Below are positions 6,372 to 14,424 of a stretch of DNA of 22,852 nucleotides, in pieces. Made by a program: the position numbers and the translations under genes. The notes under the pieces are model-generated. The model searched no databases. It was not told the DNA's origin and was given only the letters and a program-made list of their open reading frames with translations. Source of the stretch: Burkholderiales bacterium (GTDB lineage: Bacteria; Pseudomonadota; Gammaproteobacteria; Burkholderiales; Burkholderiaceae_F); the NCBI GenBank assembly GCA_021298875.1, contig JAJTHJ010000080.1, positions 1 to 22,852 on the forward strand, given 5' to 3'. Position 1 is the stretch's first letter. Each line of letters begins with the position of its first letter.

Positions 6372-7289
6372 GTGCAAGCCTTCTACTGTGACCAGTTCGT
6401 ACTGCCGCTGCCGCAGGGGCATCGCTTCCCGATGGCGAAGTACCGGCGGCTACGCGAGCGGGTTGCTGCCGAACTGCCGGCGGTTCGGCTGCAAGAGCCT
6501 GCGCCGGCCGGGGACGAAGCACTCGCGCTGGCGCACGAGCGCGGCTACATCGGTCGCGTGGCGGGCGGCGGGCTGACCGCGGCGGAAACGAGGGCCATCG
6601 GCTTTCCCTGGTCGCCGGCGATGGTGGAGCGTTCGCGCCGCTCGGTGGGTGCCACGCTGGCCGCTTGCGCCGCTGCGCGCGAGCAGGGTGTCGCGGTGAA
6701 TCTGGCCGGCGGCACCCATCATGCGTTTGCCGACCGCGGCCAGGGCTATTGCGTTTTCAACGACGTGGCGGTGGCCGCGCGCCAGATGCAGGAGCACGCG
6801 GGCCGCCAGGTGCCGGTGACCATCGTCGATCTGGACGTGCATCAGGGCAACGGCACGGCCGCGATCTTCGCTCGCGACGGGTCGGTGTTTACCTTGTCGC
6901 TGCACGGAGCGAGCAACTTCCCGTTCCGCAAGGAGGCGAGCGACCTCGACATTGCGCTGCCCGACGGCACCGGCGATGGCGCCTACCTGGAGGCGCTCGA
7001 CGCTGCGCTGGCACAACTGCGCGCGCGCTTCCAGCCGGAGTTCATCCTGTACGTGGCCGGGGCCGACGCGCACGAGGGCGACCGTCTCGGCCGGCTGGCG
7101 TTGACCACGCAGGGCATGGCGCAGCGCGACGCGCGGGTCATGGCCTTCGCGCGCGAGCTTGGCGTGCCGATCGCGGTGACGATGGCCGGCGGTTACGGGC
7201 GCGACCTCGAAACCACCGTCGAAGTGCATCTGAACACCGTGCGTGCGGCGCTGGAGCATTGGGAGTCTTGTGCCGATGACGCGCGCTGA
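6372..7289 (+). CDS. Histone deacetylase / acetylpolyamine amidohydrolase superfamily protein
   Basis: With the GTG start at 6372 the protein has 305 residues. Earlier in-frame starts would lie in or before the promoter and give an unconserved extension. The zinc amidohydrolase signature is complete: G-G-T-H116-H117-A-F, N-D-V-A-V-A, D153-L-D155-V-H157-Q-G-N-G-T, A-G-A-D232-A-H-E-G-D and A-G-G-Y-G. Asp155, His157 and Asp232 are the expected Zn2+ ligands and the His pair the acid/base dyad. Bacterial relatives deacetylate acetylpolyamines, small amides or acetyl-lysine proteins (AcuC type); the substrate here is unknown. It is the first gene of a rightward cluster and overlaps the exporter gene by 14 bases. 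Confidence 0.88.
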   Translation: MQAFYCDQFVLPLPQGHRFPMAKYRRLRERVAAELPAVRLQEPAPAGDEALALAHERGYIGRVAGGGLTAAETRAIGFPWSPAMVERSRRSVGATLAACAAAREQGVAVNLAGGTHHAFADRGQGYCVFNDVAVAARQMQEHAGRQVPVTIVDLDVHQGNGTAAIFARDGSVFTLSLHGASNFPFRKEASDLDIALPDGTGDGAYLEALDAALAQLRARFQPEFILYVAGADAHEGDRLGRLALTTQGMAQRDARVMAFARELGVPIAVTMAGGYGRDLETTVEVHLNTVRAALEHWESCADDAR

Positions 7290-8157
7290 AGTCACTGCGG
7301 CCGCCGCGATGCCGTTCGTGTTCGTGCTGTTGTGGAGCACGGGCTTCATCGTCGCCAAGCTGGCCGCGCCGCACGCGCCGCCGCTGACCTTTCTGCTGTG
7401 GCGCTTTGCCGGCGTGGTGTTGGTGGTGTTGCCGCTCGCGCTGGCGATGCGCGCGCCCTGGCCGCGCACGCCACTGGCCCGGTTGCGCGTCGCGGTGGCG
7501 GGCGTGCTGTTGCAGGCGGCCTACCTGGGGGGCGTGTGGTTTGCCATCTCGCGCGGGATGCCGGCAGGAGTGTCGGCGCTGATCGTCGGCGTGCAACCGA
7601 TCCTCACTGCGGTACTGGCCGGCGCGGTCGGCGAGCGGGTGGCGCCGCGGCAGTGGCTGGGGCTGGCGCTGGGCTTTAGCGGCATTGCGCTGGTGCTGTC
7701 GGACCGGCTGACGCTGCAAGGGGTCGGCGCGCTCGCCATCGCCATCAACCTGCTCGCGCTCGCCGGCATCACCGTGGGCACGCTGTACCAGAAGCGCTAC
7801 TGCGGCGCGGTCGATCTGCGCACGGGCACGGCGATCCAGTTCGCGGCCTCATTCGTCGTGCTGCTGCCGCTGGCAGCGGCATTCGAGACGATACAGGTGG
7901 ACTACGCGCCCGCCTTCTGGCTCGCGCTCGGCTGGTCGATCTTCGTGCTGTCGCTGGCGGCAATGGTGCTGCTGCTCGTTATGATCCGCCGCGGTCGAGC
8001 CACCCGCGTGGCGAGCCTGATGTACCTGACCCCACCGGCCACGAGCGTGCTCGCCTGGGCACTCTTCGGCGAACGTCTGGGCCTTGTCGCCTGGGCCGGC
8101 GTGGCGGTGACGATGTTCGGCGTGGCGCTGGTGCTGCGCGAAGGAAAGACAGCGTGA
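7276..8157 (+). CDS. EamA / drug-metabolite transporter (DMT) superfamily exporter
   Basis: The protein has 293 residues, about ten hydrophobic helices and two repeated EamA halves. The first begins 'FVFVLLWSTGFIVAKLA' with the W-S-x-x-F-I pattern. The second begins near 'LLALAGITVGTLYQKRY' and ends with 'LTPPATSVLAWALFGERL'. The ATG at 7276 is preferred for its GGAG ten bases upstream; a GTG two codons earlier is possible. DMT proteins move amino acids, nucleotides, drugs or metabolites across the inner membrane; specificity cannot be read. It overlaps the HDAC-like gene by 14 bases and the thioesterase by 4, so it is translated as part of the same message. Confidence 0.88.
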   Translation: MTRAEVTAAAAMPFVFVLLWSTGFIVAKLAAPHAPPLTFLLWRFAGVVLVVLPLALAMRAPWPRTPLARLRVAVAGVLLQAAYLGGVWFAISRGMPAGVSALIVGVQPILTAVLAGAVGERVAPRQWLGLALGFSGIALVLSDRLTLQGVGALAIAINLLALAGITVGTLYQKRYCGAVDLRTGTAIQFAASFVVLLPLAAAFETIQVDYAPAFWLALGWSIFVLSLAAMVLLLVMIRRGRATRVASLMYLTPPATSVLAWALFGERLGLVAWAGVAVTMFGVALVLREGKTA

Positions 8158-8591
8158 GCGCAAGACCCGCGCCGCAGCCGCGTGCGGCCTACCGGCACTT
8201 TCTGCCGATCCAGACGCGCTGGATGGACAACGACGCCTACGGCCACGTCAACAACGTCGTCTACTACGCGTGGTTCGACACGGTGGTCAACGAGTACCTG
8301 ATCCGCGCCGGTGCGCTCGATATCGAGCGCAGCGCGGTGGTGGGGTTGGTGGTCGAGACGCAGTGCAATTACTTCAGCGAACTCGCGTTCCCGCAGCCGG
8401 TCACGGCCGGCTTGAGAGTCGCGCGCGCGGGCACGTCCAGCGTGCGCTACGAGATTGGTCTCTTTGGCGGCGAGGACGACAGCGCTGCCGCACAAGGCCA
8501 CTTCATCCACGTCTATGTCGACCGCGCCACGCGGCGGCCGGTGCCGCTGCCGGCGCCGCTGCGCGCCGCGGTCGAGGCACTGATCTCATGA
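8154..8591 (+). CDS. Acyl-CoA thioesterase, 4HBT/hotdog family
   Basis: The protein has 145 residues, the size of single-hotdog YbgC/FadM-like thioesterases. The N-terminal motif T-R-W-M-D-N-D27-A-Y-G-H-V-N-N is the family's active-site signature, with Asp27 as the likely catalytic residue. The helix 'VVYYAWFDTVVNEYL' follows. It would hydrolyse an acyl-CoA to free acid and CoA in the cytoplasm. The GTG start is set by the GTGA overlap with the exporter stop, and its own stop overlaps the nitroreductase start (ATGA). Substrate chain length is unknown. Confidence 0.88.
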   Translation: MSARPAPQPRAAYRHFLPIQTRWMDNDAYGHVNNVVYYAWFDTVVNEYLIRAGALDIERSAVVGLVVETQCNYFSELAFPQPVTAGLRVARAGTSSVRYEIGLFGGEDDSAAAQGHFIHVYVDRATRRPVPLPAPLRAAVEALIS

Positions 8592-9298
8592 GCATCGACC
8601 GCACTCCACCCGGCCCGCACGAGATCGTCGATACGGCAATCGCCTCGCGCCGCTCGATCCGCGCCTTTCTGCCCACGCCCGTGCCCCGCGCAACGGTCGA
8701 AGAAATTCTCGCGGTGGCGAGCCGCGCGCCGTCCGGCACCAACACCCAGCCGTGGAAGGTGACGGTGCTGACCGGCGCGGCGCAGCAACGGCTGGTCGAT
8801 GCAATCCTCGCCGCGTACAACGACGCCGCGCAGCGCGCCCAGCACCGCGAGGAGTACGACTACTACCCGACCCAGTGGACCGATCCGTATTTGGCGCGGC
8901 GGCGCAAGGTCGGCTGGGACTTGTACGGGCTGCTCGCCATCGGCCGCGACGACAAGGCAAAAATGCATGCGCAGCAGGGACGCAACTACGCGTTTTTCGG
9001 CGCGCCGGTGGGTCTCATTTTCACGATCGACCGCGTGCTGGCGCAGGGCAGCTGGCTCGACTACGGGATGTTCCTGCAAAACATCATGGTGGCGGCCCGC
9101 GCCCGTGGGCTGGACACCTGCCCGCAGGCGGCCTTCACCCAGTTCCACCGCGTGATCGCCGAGGTGCTCGGTCTGCCCGCCAACGAGATGGTGGTCTGCG
9201 GCATGTCGCTCGGCTACGCGGACATGAGCAAGATCGAGAACACGCTCGTCACCGAGCGCGAGCCGGTAGCCGGCTTTGCGCGCTTCATCGAGGAGTAG
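8588..9298 (+). CDS. Nitroreductase family FMN-dependent oxidoreductase
   Basis: The protein has 236 residues. Early motifs 'ASRRSIRAFLPTPVP' and 'SRAPSGTNTQPWKV' form the FMN phosphate and ring binding site of the NfnB/NfsA fold. Later ones are 'GSWLDYGMFLQNIMVAARA', 'LDTCPQAAF' and 'VCGMSLGYAD'. A Tyr-rich insertion (E-E-Y-D-Y-Y-P-T) after residue 90 is typical of the nitroreductase subgroup found beside acyl-CoA and aromatic catabolism genes. It uses NAD(P)H to reduce nitro, quinone or enone compounds; the natural substrate is unknown. It is coupled to the thioesterase by a 4-base overlap and followed after 4 bases by the dehydrogenase ATG. Confidence 0.88.
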   Translation: MSIDRTPPGPHEIVDTAIASRRSIRAFLPTPVPRATVEEILAVASRAPSGTNTQPWKVTVLTGAAQQRLVDAILAAYNDAAQRAQHREEYDYYPTQWTDPYLARRRKVGWDLYGLLAIGRDDKAKMHAQQGRNYAFFGAPVGLIFTIDRVLAQGSWLDYGMFLQNIMVAARARGLDTCPQAAFTQFHRVIAEVLGLPANEMVVCGMSLGYADMSKIENTLVTEREPVAGFARFIEE

Positions 9299-9302
9299 GG
9301 CG

Positions 9303-10373
9303 ATGGCGCAGCGGATCGCGGTGATTGCCGGCGACGGCATCGGCAAGGAGGTGATGCCCGAGGGTTTGCGCGTGCTCGATGCCGCGGCACGGCGCTTTGG
9401 CCTCGACTTGGCGTTCGACCACTTCGACTTCGCCAGTTGCGACTACTACGCGCGTCATGGCGAAATGATGCCTGCCGACTGGAAAGACAAAATCGGCGGG
9501 CACGATGCGATTTTCTTTGGCGCGGTGGGCTGGCCGGCGACCGTGCCCGACCACGTGTCGCTGTGGGGTTCGCTGCTCAAATTCCGCCGCGAGTTCGACC
9601 AGTACGTCAACGTGCGGCCCTGCCGGTTGATGCCGGGGGTGCCGTCGCCGCTCGCCAACCGGCAACCCGGCGATATCGACTTCGTGGTCGTACGCGAGAA
9701 CACCGAGGGCGAGTATTCGTCGATCGGCGGGCGGATGTTCGAGGGCACCGAGCGCGAGTTCGTTGTGCAGGAAACGGTGATGACCCGCCACGGTGTGGAC
9801 CGAGTGCTCGCCTTCGCCTTCGATCTCGCCGCCCGCCGGCCGCGCCGCAAGCTCACCTCGGCCACCAAGAGCAATGGCATCTCGATCACCATGCCGTACT
9901 GGGACGAGCGCGTGGCCGCGATGGCGCAGCGCTACGCGGACATTGCAGTGGACAAGTTCCACATTGACATCCTGTGTGCGCAGTTCGTGCTGCACCCGGA
10001 GTGGTTCGACGTGGTGGTGGCCTCCAACCTCTTTGGCGACATCCTGTCCGACCTCGGGCCGGCCTGCACCGGCACCATCGGCATCGCGCCTTCGGCCAAC
10101 CTGAACCCGGAGCGCAAGTTCCCGTCGCTGTTCGAGCCGGTGCACGGCTCCGCGCCGGATATTGCCGGCAAAGGCATAGCCAACCCTATCGGCCAGATCT
10201 GGAGCGCGGCACTGATGCTCGACTGGCTCGGCCACTCGCAGGCGGCAGCAGCCGTGGTGGCGGCAATCGAGAAGGTGTTGGCGGTCGGCCCGCGACATGC
10301 GCCGCTGACGGGCGATCTCGGCGGCACTGCAGGCACGACCGACCTCGGGCTTGCGCTGGCGCAAGCGATTTGA
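9303..10373 (+). CDS. Tartrate / D-malate-type dehydrogenase (isocitrate-isopropylmalate dehydrogenase family)
   Basis: The protein has 356 residues. The order of motifs is that of NAD-dependent beta-decarboxylating dehydrogenases. It opens 'IAVIAGDGIGKEVMPEG' and has 'HVSLWGSLLKFRREFDQYVNVRP', where the Arg residues bind the 2-hydroxyacid. 'VVRENTEGEYSSIGG', 'KSNGISITMPYWDE', 'NLFGDILSDLGPACTGTIG' (Asp metal ligands) and 'EPVHGSAPDIAGKGIANP' (adenosine site) follow. The G-K-E-V-M-P-E-G start and K-S-N-G-I-x-x-T-M-P-x-W-D-E fit tartrate dehydrogenase (TtuC/YeaU type) better than LeuB. It would oxidise tartrate or D-malate with NAD+, Mn2+ and K+. A Bug-type carboxylate receptor follows, consistent with dicarboxylate use. 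Exact substrate not settled. Confidence 0.85.
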   Translation: MAQRIAVIAGDGIGKEVMPEGLRVLDAAARRFGLDLAFDHFDFASCDYYARHGEMMPADWKDKIGGHDAIFFGAVGWPATVPDHVSLWGSLLKFRREFDQYVNVRPCRLMPGVPSPLANRQPGDIDFVVVRENTEGEYSSIGGRMFEGTEREFVVQETVMTRHGVDRVLAFAFDLAARRPRRKLTSATKSNGISITMPYWDERVAAMAQRYADIAVDKFHIDILCAQFVLHPEWFDVVVASNLFGDILSDLGPACTGTIGIAPSANLNPERKFPSLFEPVHGSAPDIAGKGIANPIGQIWSAALMLDWLGHSQAAAAVVAAIEKVLAVGPRHAPLTGDLGGTAGTTDLGLALAQAI

Positions 10374-10414
10374 CGGGTTTGTAACAGAGCGGTAGCCAAG
10401 ACCGAATTTTCTCG

Positions 10415-10420
10415 TAGAAT
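10415..10420 (+). promoter_or_regulatory. Possible -10 element of the Bug receptor gene
   Basis: TAGAAT in ctcgtagaatcagccgcc, 47 bases before the ATG. The core matches the box before the HDAC-like operon. No good -35 is visible. Confidence 0.45.
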
Positions 10421-10466
10421 CAGCCGCCTATCTCGGGATTTACAAGAAACTTCCAAGGAGACTCGC

Positions 10467-11438
10467 ATGTCGCTGTACAAAATTCTCGGGGGATTCGCGC
10501 TGGCCGTCGCTGCGGCGACGGCCGCGGCCCAGCAGTACCCCACCAAACCCATCACCGTCGTGGTGCCGTTCACTGCCGGCGGTCCGACCGATACGGTGAC
10601 CCGCTCGCTGGCCGCGGCGATGGGTAAGCAGCTCGGCCAGTCGGTCGTTGTCGAGAACGTCGGCGGCGCCGGCGGTACCGTCGGTGCGGCGCGCGTCAAG
10701 AATGCGGCGCCCGACGGCTATACGCTGCTGCTGCATCACATCGGCATGTCCACTGCGCCGGCGCTGTACCGCAAGCTCCAGTTCAACCCGCTGACGGACT
10801 TCGAAACCGTCGGCCTCGTGGTCGACGTGCCGATGACGCTGATCGCGCGTTCGGACTTCCCGGCGGCCAACTTCAACGAGTTCCTGAAGTACGCGAAGGA
10901 CAACAAGGCGAAGATGAACCTGGCCAATGCCGGCATCGGTTCGGCCTCGCACCTGTGCGGGTTGCTGTTCATGTCCTCCGTGCAGACCGACTTCACGACG
11001 GTGCCGTTCAAGGGTACGTCGGACGCCATGAACGCGCTGCTCGGCAAGCAGGTTGATTTTCTCTGCGATCAGACCACCAACACGACCGGCCAGATCCAGG
11101 CCGGCGCGGTCAAGGTTTATGGTGTGACCAGCGCCAAGCGCGTCGCGTCCCTGCCCAATGTGCCCACACTCCAGGAAGACGGGTTGAAGGGTTTCGAAGT
11201 CGGCGTCTGGCATGGCGTCTACGCGCCCAAGGGCACGCCGAAGGCGGTGATCGACAAGCTGGTGGCGGCGATGCAGGCGGCGATGAAGGACCCGGACTTC
11301 GCCAAGCGCATGGCCGATCTGGGCGCCACGGTGTACGGGCCAGACAAGGCCAACCCTGCTGCCCACTCGGCGCATCTGAAGGCCGAGATCGACAAGTGGG
11401 CGCCGATCATCAAGGCGGCTGGCCAGTACGCAGATTGA
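10467..11438 (+). CDS. Bug-family solute receptor (tripartite tricarboxylate transporter substrate-binding protein)
   Basis: The protein has 323 residues and a signal peptide ending A-T-A-A-A near residue 22. It shows family hallmarks: 'YPTKPITVVVPFTAGGPTD', 'VENVGGAGGTVGAARV', 'APDGYTLLLHHIG' and the C-terminal 'VWHGVYAPKGTPKAVIDKL'. These periplasmic proteins bind a carboxylate between two lobes and feed TctA/TctB permeases or act as sensors. No tctA or tctB is present here, as is common for the many orphan Bug genes of Burkholderiales. The ribosome-binding site CCAAGGAGAC (10453-10462) is strong and matches the candidate small RNA over ten bases. The adjacent tartrate-type dehydrogenase suggests a hydroxy-dicarboxylate ligand (inference). 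Confidence 0.92.
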   Translation: MSLYKILGGFALAVAAATAAAQQYPTKPITVVVPFTAGGPTDTVTRSLAAAMGKQLGQSVVVENVGGAGGTVGAARVKNAAPDGYTLLLHHIGMSTAPALYRKLQFNPLTDFETVGLVVDVPMTLIARSDFPAANFNEFLKYAKDNKAKMNLANAGIGSASHLCGLLFMSSVQTDFTTVPFKGTSDAMNALLGKQVDFLCDQTTNTTGQIQAGAVKVYGVTSAKRVASLPNVPTLQEDGLKGFEVGVWHGVYAPKGTPKAVIDKLVAAMQAAMKDPDFAKRMADLGATVYGPDKANPAAHSAHLKAEIDKWAPIIKAAGQYAD

Positions 11439-11467
11439 TCGACACTTTTTTGGCGGAGGGGGCGGCG

Positions 11468-12466
11468 GTGTTGCGAGCGACTCTGATCGGATTGACTCTG
11501 GTATTCGCGGTCGGTACCGCAGCGGCACAGGCGCAGCCGGCTTCCAAGCCGGCGGCCAAGCCCGCCGCAAAGGCCACGGCGAGCAAAGCCAAGCAGAAGC
11601 CTGCCGCCAAGCGGGCGTTGGCCCGCGCTCCAGCGCGGCCCAGTGAGGCGCAGCGCGCGGGGTTGAGCCGCACCACCGATCCGCTGAATCTGCGCTCCTC
11701 GGCCGCGCTGGTGGTCAACCAGGACACCGAAGAAGTCCTGTTTCAGAAGAACCCGGACGCGGTGCTACCGATCGCCTCGATCACCAAGCTGATGACGGCG
11801 CTGGTGACGGTTGAAGCGGGTCTGCCGCTCGACGAAGAGCTCGAGGTCACCCGCGAAGATCGAACCGTCGACCGCGTGCGCTCCAACCTGCGTCCGGGGC
11901 TGAACCTCACCCGTGGGCAGGCGCTGCATCTTGCGCTGATGTCGTCGGAGAATCATGCAGCGCATCTGCTCGGCCGCACCTATCCCGGCGGCATGGAAGC
12001 CTTCGTCGATGCGATGAACGCCAAGGCGCAGATGCTCGGCATGCATGACTCGCGCTTTGTCGAGCCGACCGGCTTGTCCGCAGACAACCGTTCCAGTCCC
12101 GGCGATCTGGTGCGGCTGGTCAAGGCGGCCTACGAACTGGAAGCGATCCGGGAGTTTTCCACCAGCACCGCGCTGGAGTTGCCCGTCGGCAAGCGCACGG
12201 TGCGCTACGGCAACACCAACCGCCTGACCGCCAGCGACGACTGGGAAATCGGCGTGTCCAAGACCGGCACTACGATGGCTGCCGGCCACTGCCTGGTGAT
12301 GCAGGCGGCCATCGAAGGGCAGCGGATCGTGATGGTCTTGCTCGATTCCGTCGGCAAGTATTCGCGCATCGCCGATGCGCAGCGCATCCGCAACTGGCTG
12401 GAGACGCACAAGCTGGTCGGCGAGCGCAAACCGGTGCCGGCGACCAAGCCGATCGACCTGATGTAG
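11468..12466 (+). CDS. pbpG: D-alanyl-D-alanine endopeptidase, PBP7 type (serine-type LMW penicillin-binding protein)
   Basis: The GTG at 11468 is chosen because GGAGGGGG lies just upstream and it begins a signal peptide (LRATLIGLTLVFAVGTAAAQA); the frame is open further upstream. The result is 332 residues. A basic Ala/Lys/Pro linker (about 25-60) precedes the peptidase S11 domain. Its active-site motifs are S104-I-T-K107 (nucleophile), S160-E-N162 and K265-T-G267. 'LGRTYPGGMEAFVDAMN' is typical of PBP7. The enzyme cleaves D-Ala-meso-DAP cross-links in peptidoglycan in the periplasm. It follows the Bug gene after only 29 bases, so read-through from that promoter is likely although the functions are unrelated. 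Confidence 0.88.
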   Translation: MLRATLIGLTLVFAVGTAAAQAQPASKPAAKPAAKATASKAKQKPAAKRALARAPARPSEAQRAGLSRTTDPLNLRSSAALVVNQDTEEVLFQKNPDAVLPIASITKLMTALVTVEAGLPLDEELEVTREDRTVDRVRSNLRPGLNLTRGQALHLALMSSENHAAHLLGRTYPGGMEAFVDAMNAKAQMLGMHDSRFVEPTGLSADNRSSPGDLVRLVKAAYELEAIREFSTSTALELPVGKRTVRYGNTNRLTASDDWEIGVSKTGTTMAAGHCLVMQAAIEGQRIVMVLLDSVGKYSRIADAQRIRNWLETHKLVGERKPVPATKPIDLM

Positions 12467-12488
12467 CGTGCGCGCGTCAGCGCGCGCT
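12465..12488. terminator. Hairpin between convergent genes (no T-run)
   Basis: AGCGTGCGC (12465-12473) pairs with GCGCGCGCT (12480-12488) over a six-base loop, with one G-U wobble. It overlaps the last bases of both convergent coding regions. It may limit read-through in both directions, but neither side has a T-tract. Confidence 0.35.
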
Positions 12489-13268
12489 GTGGCCGAGCCG
12501 TGCCGAGATCCGCGCCGCGGTACTTGTCAGGTCGCCGATCCACTCGTCCTGCAAGCGCTCGGCGGGTGCCGATACCGACAGCCCGGCGACGATGCTGCCC
12601 GAGTCGTCGCGCACTGCGGCGGCGATGCAGCGCACGCCGAGTTCGAGCTCCTCGTTGTCGCGCGCATAGCCGCGCGCACGCACCAGCGACAGCTCGCGCT
12701 CCAGCTTGGCGAGGTCGGTGAGGCTGTTGCGCGTGTGGCCGGCGAGCCCGGTACGCGTCGCGTAGGTGCGCACCAGTTTCGGCTCGTCGGCAGCGAGAAA
12801 GAGCTTGCCGCTGGAGGTCAGATGCAACGGCGCCCGCCCGCCGATCGCGCGTACCACCTGCATGCCCGAGCGCTCGCTGTACGTGCGCTCGATATAGACG
12901 ATCTCGTCGCCCTGCCGCAGCGACAGGTTCACCGTCTGCCCGGTTTTGCGGTGCAGCTCGCGCATTGGCTCGAGCGCCGCTTCGCGCACCGACAGCCGCG
13001 CCTTGACCAGATTACCGAGTTCCAGCAGCCGCATGCCGAGCCGGTAGCTTCCCGGCACCTCCCCGCGGTCGACGAAGCGCCCCACGACCATGTCGTTCAA
13101 GATACGATGCGCGGTCGATGGATGCAGCGCGGTGGCTTGCGACAGCTCCTTCAGGCTCACCGGGTCGGAGTGGGCGGACAGCGCGTCGAGCAGCTTCATC
13201 ATCCGGTCGATGACCTGGATCGAAGTCTTCTCGCGCGGGGCGGCGTTGGAGCGGGGGCGGGCAGGCAT
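12477..13268 (-). CDS. IclR family transcriptional regulator
   Basis: The protein has 263 residues. The N-terminal winged helix-turn-helix (about 17-75) reads 'IQVIDRMMKLLDAL' followed by 'SLKELSQATALHPSTAHRIL', the IclR recognition region. 'GSYRLGMRLLELGN' leads into the effector domain, which contains 'ALEPMRELHRKTGQTVNLS', 'HLTSSGKLFLA' and 'VRCIAAAVRDDSGSIVAGLSVS'. IclR proteins sense small carboxylates or aromatics. It diverges from lutA across a 78-base gap and may control lactate use; the tartrate/Bug genes lie on its other side and are an alternative target. The ATG at 13268 gives the usual short basic leader, though its ribosome-binding site is weak. Confidence 0.92.
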   Translation of the reverse strand: MPARPRSNAAPREKTSIQVIDRMMKLLDALSAHSDPVSLKELSQATALHPSTAHRILNDMVVGRFVDRGEVPGSYRLGMRLLELGNLVKARLSVREAALEPMRELHRKTGQTVNLSLRQGDEIVYIERTYSERSGMQVVRAIGGRAPLHLTSSGKLFLAADEPKLVRTYATRTGLAGHTRNSLTDLAKLERELSLVRARGYARDNEELELGVRCIAAAVRDDSGSIVAGLSVSAPAERLQDEWIGDLTSTAARISARLGHSAR

Positions 13269-13287
13269 GGGATCGATGATGTTCGAG

Positions 13288-13310
13288 ATGGCGGAATGTT
13301 ACTCAGCCAT
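13288..13310. promoter_or_regulatory. Possible IclR operator in the iclR-lutA gap
   Basis: A perfect ATGGC/GCCAT inverted repeat with a 13-base spacer lies midway between the divergent starts, 20 bases from the IclR ATG and 36 from the lutA ATG. Short arms make chance occurrence quite possible. Confidence 0.2.
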
Positions 13311-13346
13311 GCGAAAAAGCAAACCGTGTCAGATCAAGGGATCCGT

Positions 13347-14072
13347 ATGAGAGTCGGCCTTTTTGTGACCTGCCTGGTCGATCTGGTGCGGCCGCAGATC
13401 GGCTTTTCGGCGATCAAGCTGCTGGAGCGCGCCGGCTGCACCGTCGAGGTACCGGCCGCGCAGACCTGCTGCGGCCAGCCCGGCTACAACTCCGGCGATG
13501 TGCCGGTCGCGCGCGACTTGGCCCTGCAGGTGCTGCGCGCTTTCGAGAGCTACGACTATCTGGTCGCGCCCTCCGGTTCGTGCGTGGCGACGATCAAGAC
13601 CGACTACCCGGAGCTCTTTGGCGACGATCCGGATCTGAAGGCCCGCTTCGATACCCTGGCGGCCAAGACCTATGAGTTGACCGACTTTCTGGTCAACGTG
13701 GCCAAGTTGCAGTCGCTCGACAGCGGCTTTGCCGGAGAGATCGCCTACCACGACTCCTGCTCGGGCTTGCGTTCGCTCGGGGTAAAGGCGCAGCCGCGCA
13801 AGCTGCTTGCCATGCTGCCCGGCGTAAGGCTCACCGAGATGGACGGCGCCGAACAGTGCTGTGGTTTCGGCGGAACCTTCTCGATCAAGTACGGCAACAT
13901 CTCCACCGAGATCGTCGAGGAAAAGTGCCGCAACCTGGCCGCCTGCGGCGCCGGCGCGCTGGTGCTGGGCGATCTGGGCTGCATGCTCAACATCGAAGGC
14001 CGATTGCGCCGCAACGGCGACGAGAAGACGCGGGTGCTGCACGTGGCGCAGGTCTTGGCGGGGGACGCATGA
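13347..14072 (+). CDS. lutA: Lactate utilization protein A-like Fe-S oxidoreductase
   Basis: The protein has 241 residues, matching LutA/YkgE. It contains two cysteine-rich CCG modules of the GlpC/HdrB type. The first runs from Cys9 to C41-C42-G-Q-P-G-Y-N, the second from 'YHDSCSGLRSLGV' to C171-C172-G-F-G-G-T-F. These bind Fe-S clusters and pass electrons during oxidation of L-lactate to pyruvate by the LutABC complex. AAGGG eight bases upstream supports the ATG at 13347; the frame is open much further upstream but only as a mirror of the IclR gene. It heads an operon with the small membrane protein (4-base overlap) and lutB, and diverges from an IclR regulator. Confidence 0.9.
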   Translation: MRVGLFVTCLVDLVRPQIGFSAIKLLERAGCTVEVPAAQTCCGQPGYNSGDVPVARDLALQVLRAFESYDYLVAPSGSCVATIKTDYPELFGDDPDLKARFDTLAAKTYELTDFLVNVAKLQSLDSGFAGEIAYHDSCSGLRSLGVKAQPRKLLAMLPGVRLTEMDGAEQCCGFGGTFSIKYGNISTEIVEEKCRNLAACGAGALVLGDLGCMLNIEGRLRRNGDEKTRVLHVAQVLAGDA

Positions 14073-14422
14073 AGCGCGAGCGGCTGCATGATTGGCTGAT
14101 CGACTATTGCCCGGCGTACAGGAACCTCGGCGCGGACGAACGCGCGCTGGTGCTGAGCGAGGTGATCGCGGCCTACGAAACCGAAACTTCCAAGCGATTT
14201 CGGCACCTGCCGTGGGTGCTTGCTGTCCTTGCGGTTGGTGCGACGTTTATGTGGTGGCATCTCGGTGAGTCGCCGTTTGGGTTGATAGCCGCCTTGCTAC
14301 CGGCGTTGGCCGGTTTGGGGGGCGCGCGCATCTTTGTGGCGGAGTACGTCGAGCGGAAGGTCCGTGAACGCGCCGAGGTCCGCGCGCGTGGATTTTTTCT
14401 CGCGCGGCAGAGGGGAGTCTGA
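14069..14422 (+). CDS. Small two-helix membrane protein between lutA and lutB
   Basis: The protein has 117 residues, with its start fixed by the ATGA overlap with lutA. Residues 1-45 are soluble and charged ('LHDWLIDYCPAYRNLGADERALVLSEVIAAYE' region). Two hydrophobic segments follow, about 46-64 ('LPWVLAVLAVGATFMWWHL') and 69-91 ('PFGLIAALLPALAGLGGARIFVA'). A basic C-terminal tail (ERKVRERAEVRARGFF) is predicted to lie in the cytoplasm. I do not recognise a named family. Its position suggests a membrane anchor or assembly partner for the Lut complex (inference). Codon use is like its neighbours. Confidence 0.75.
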   Translation: MKRERLHDWLIDYCPAYRNLGADERALVLSEVIAAYETETSKRFRHLPWVLAVLAVGATFMWWHLGESPFGLIAALLPALAGLGGARIFVAEYVERKVRERAEVRARGFFLARQRGV

Positions 14423-14424
14423 GG

